Below are positions 14,926 to 16,444 of a stretch of DNA of 16,444 nucleotides, piece after piece. Where the stretch lies: NCBI RefSeq assembly GCF_042668085.1, contig NZ_JBHVBO010000088.1, forward strand, positions 1 to 16,444, given 5' to 3'. Origin of the DNA: Isoptericola sp042668085 (lineage in GTDB: Bacteria > Actinomycetota > Actinomycetes > Actinomycetales > Cellulomonadaceae). How positions within the stretch are numbered: the first letter of the stretch is position 1; every line of letters starts with the position of its first letter. Below the pieces are notes generated by a model. That model was not told the origin of the DNA. It saw only the letters and a program-made list of their open reading frames with translations, and did no database searches. Both the position numbers and the translations under genes were made by a program.

Positions 14926-16431
14926 ATGACGCACGCACGCACCACGCACCGTCGCGCCGGACGAGCGGTCTGCCGCGCCGTCGCCGCGGCCGCGGCGACC
15001 GGGCTCCTCGCGACCGGCCTCGCCGCGACGACGAGCTCCGCGAGCCCGCTCGCGACCCCGGCCGAGCCCGGGAGTGCCGCCTTCGTCGGCGCCGAGCCGT
15101 CCGCGGCCGCCGACGTCGCGCACGGGGACGTCATCCTCAACCTGTTCCAGTGGACGTGGACCTCCGTGGCCGAGGAGTGCACGAGCACGATCGGACCGGC
15201 CGGGATCGACGCCGTCCAGGTCTCGCCGCCGCAGGAGCACATCCAGGGCGCCGAGTGGTGGACGTCGTACCAGCCGGTGAGCTACAAGATCGAGTCGAAG
15301 CTCGGCACGCGCGAGGAGTTCAAGGCGATGGTCGACGCCTGCGGCGAGGCCGGGGTCGGCGTCGTCGCGGACGCCGTCATCAACCACACCACGGGCGCCG
15401 ACCAGGGCGCGGGGACCGGCGTCGCCGGCACGTCGTTCGCCGTCGACGACTTCCCCGGCGTCCCCTACGGCCCGGGCGACTTCAACGACTGCCGCGAGAA
15501 CATCGCGAACTACGGCGACCGGGACGAGGTGCAGAACTGCCGCCTCGTGTCGCTGCAGGACCTGCGCACGGGCTCCCCGGACGTGCAGGACAAGATCGCC
15601 GGCTACCTCAACGACCTCATCGACCTGGGCGTGCAGGGCTTCCGCATCGACGCCGCGAAGCACATGCCCGCCGAGGACCTGGCCGCCATCAAGGGGAAGC
15701 TGAGCGACCCGGGGATCTACTGGGTCCAGGAGGTCATCGGCGCGGGCGGCGAGCCGATCCGGCCGTCGGAGTACGTCGGCAACGGCGACGTGCACGAGTT
15801 CGACTACGCCCGCCAGCTCAAGTCCGCGTTCGGCGGCCAGCTCGCGAGCCTGCAGGGTATCGCCGACGGCAAGCTGCCGTCCGACCAGGCCGGCGTCTTC
15901 GTCACCAACCACGACACCGAGCGCAACGGCGAGACCCTCACGTCCAAGGACGGCGACGCCTACCGGCTCGCCAGCCTGTTCATGCTCGCCTTCCCGTACG
16001 GCTCGCCCTCGCTGTACTCGGGGTACACGTTCGACGACAAGGACGCCGGCGCCCCCGGCGCCACCGCCACCGGCGTGGACGACGCCGACTGCGACAGCGG
16101 CGCCTGGAGCTGCATCCAGCGCGACCCCGCGGTCGCCGGGATGGTGAGGTTCCACCACGCCGTCGAGGGCACCGAGCTCACCGACTGGTGGGACGACGGC
16201 GGCAACCAGATCGCCTTCGGCCGCGGCGACGCCGGCTTCGTCGCCCTCAACGCCGGCGACGGCGAGGCCGAGCACACCTTCCAGACCTCGCTGCCCGCGG
16301 GCGAGTACGCGAACGTCGCCGCCGGCGACGACGTGGCCGAGACGTACACCGTCGCCGCGGACGGGACCTTCACCGCGACCGTCCCCGCCCACGGCGCCGT
16401 CGCCCTGCTGCCGGCGGGCGCCGACGGCTGA
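14926..16431 (+). CDS. Secreted alpha-amylase, GH13 (streptomycete/animal-like type)
   Basis: A 501-residue exported enzyme that hydrolyses internal alpha-1,4 bonds of starch. The signal peptide is about 1-40 (RR-containing basic start, long Ala-rich core, SSASP), with a short Ala/Pro/Glu-rich segment to about 66. The (beta/alpha)8 barrel carries all conserved regions: DAVINH (149-154), GFRIDAAKH with Arg240 and nucleophile Asp242, EVIG with acid/base Glu269, and FVTNHD with transition-state Asp330. The early LNLFQWTWTSVAEEC is typical of the GH13_32/GH13_24 type. A beta-sandwich C-domain (about 420-498) ends the protein. No starch-binding CBM20 is present, unlike many streptomycete amylases of about 560 residues. 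The ATG at 14926 follows AAGGAG. It is divergent from the M14 peptidase, and the sequence ends 13 bases after the stop. Confidence 0.95.
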   Translation: MTHARTTHRRAGRAVCRAVAAAAATGLLATGLAATTSSASPLATPAEPGSAAFVGAEPSAAADVAHGDVILNLFQWTWTSVAEECTSTIGPAGIDAVQVSPPQEHIQGAEWWTSYQPVSYKIESKLGTREEFKAMVDACGEAGVGVVADAVINHTTGADQGAGTGVAGTSFAVDDFPGVPYGPGDFNDCRENIANYGDRDEVQNCRLVSLQDLRTGSPDVQDKIAGYLNDLIDLGVQGFRIDAAKHMPAEDLAAIKGKLSDPGIYWVQEVIGAGGEPIRPSEYVGNGDVHEFDYARQLKSAFGGQLASLQGIADGKLPSDQAGVFVTNHDTERNGETLTSKDGDAYRLASLFMLAFPYGSPSLYSGYTFDDKDAGAPGATATGVDDADCDSGAWSCIQRDPAVAGMVRFHHAVEGTELTDWWDDGGNQIAFGRGDAGFVALNAGDGEAEHTFQTSLPAGEYANVAAGDDVAETYTVAADGTFTATVPAHGAVALLPAGADG

Positions 16432-16444
16432 GCGGTCCTGGGAC

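Noticed and set aside
14658..15242. Upstream extension of the M14 peptidase frame
   Set aside because: It overlaps the amylase coding region and the divergent promoter. The GTG at 14657 has a well-placed GGAGG and is followed directly by a signal peptide.
1..16444. CRISPR arrays, tRNA or rRNA genes, insertion sequences, attachment sites
   Set aside because: No regularly spaced direct repeats, cloverleaf-like sequences, transposase motifs or terminal repeats were noticed on either strand. This was checked by eye only.

Overview
The window looks like ordinary chromosome from a very GC-rich actinobacterium. I infer the Micrococcales, in the Cellulomonas/Cellulosimicrobium/Promicromonosporaceae neighbourhood. 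The grounds are strong G/C third-position bias, GTG starts, TAnnnT -10 elements (two of them in leaderless geometry), GC-only hairpin terminators without U-tracts, and a secreted alpha-amylase of the streptomycete/actinobacterial GH13 type. No rRNA, tRNA, CRISPR array, insertion sequence or prophage gene was seen.

Layout. (1) 1-7632, minus strand: recC-recB-recD, each junction an ATGA stop/start overlap. recD runs off the left edge. (2) 7707-8234, minus strand: a small DUF1992 (DnaJ-C28 conserved domain) protein, just upstream of recC. (3) 8308-8907, plus strand: a TetR-family regulator divergent from it. (4) 9072-10714, plus strand: a two-gene ABC-2 type exporter (ATPase and permease). A 20-bp near-perfect dyad lies between tetR and the exporter and is a candidate operator. 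(5) 10844-12822, plus strand: a NarL-type histidine kinase and its response regulator, with their own promoter region full of dyad symmetry. (6) 12832-13308, minus strand: a small membrane-anchored protein of unknown function, convergent with the regulator. (7) 13413-14657, minus strand: a secreted M14 zinc carboxypeptidase, followed by a strong hairpin terminator. (8) 14926-16431, plus strand: a secreted GH13 alpha-amylase, divergent from the peptidase. Its promoter is recognisable, with an operator-like TTGCTGCAA over the -10/start region.

How the genes work together. RecBCD handles double-strand-break resection. The TetR, ABC exporter and two-component genes form a plausible envelope-stress or drug-efflux locus with two regulatory inputs. 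The peptidase and amylase are exported hydrolases for polymer feeding and may share regulation through their 268-bp intergenic region. I did not find a convincing new biological system. The most useful leads are the corrupted-looking RecD Walker A at the left edge, the dyad in front of the exporter, the structured kinase promoter, the amylase operator and the two leaderless-start candidates.
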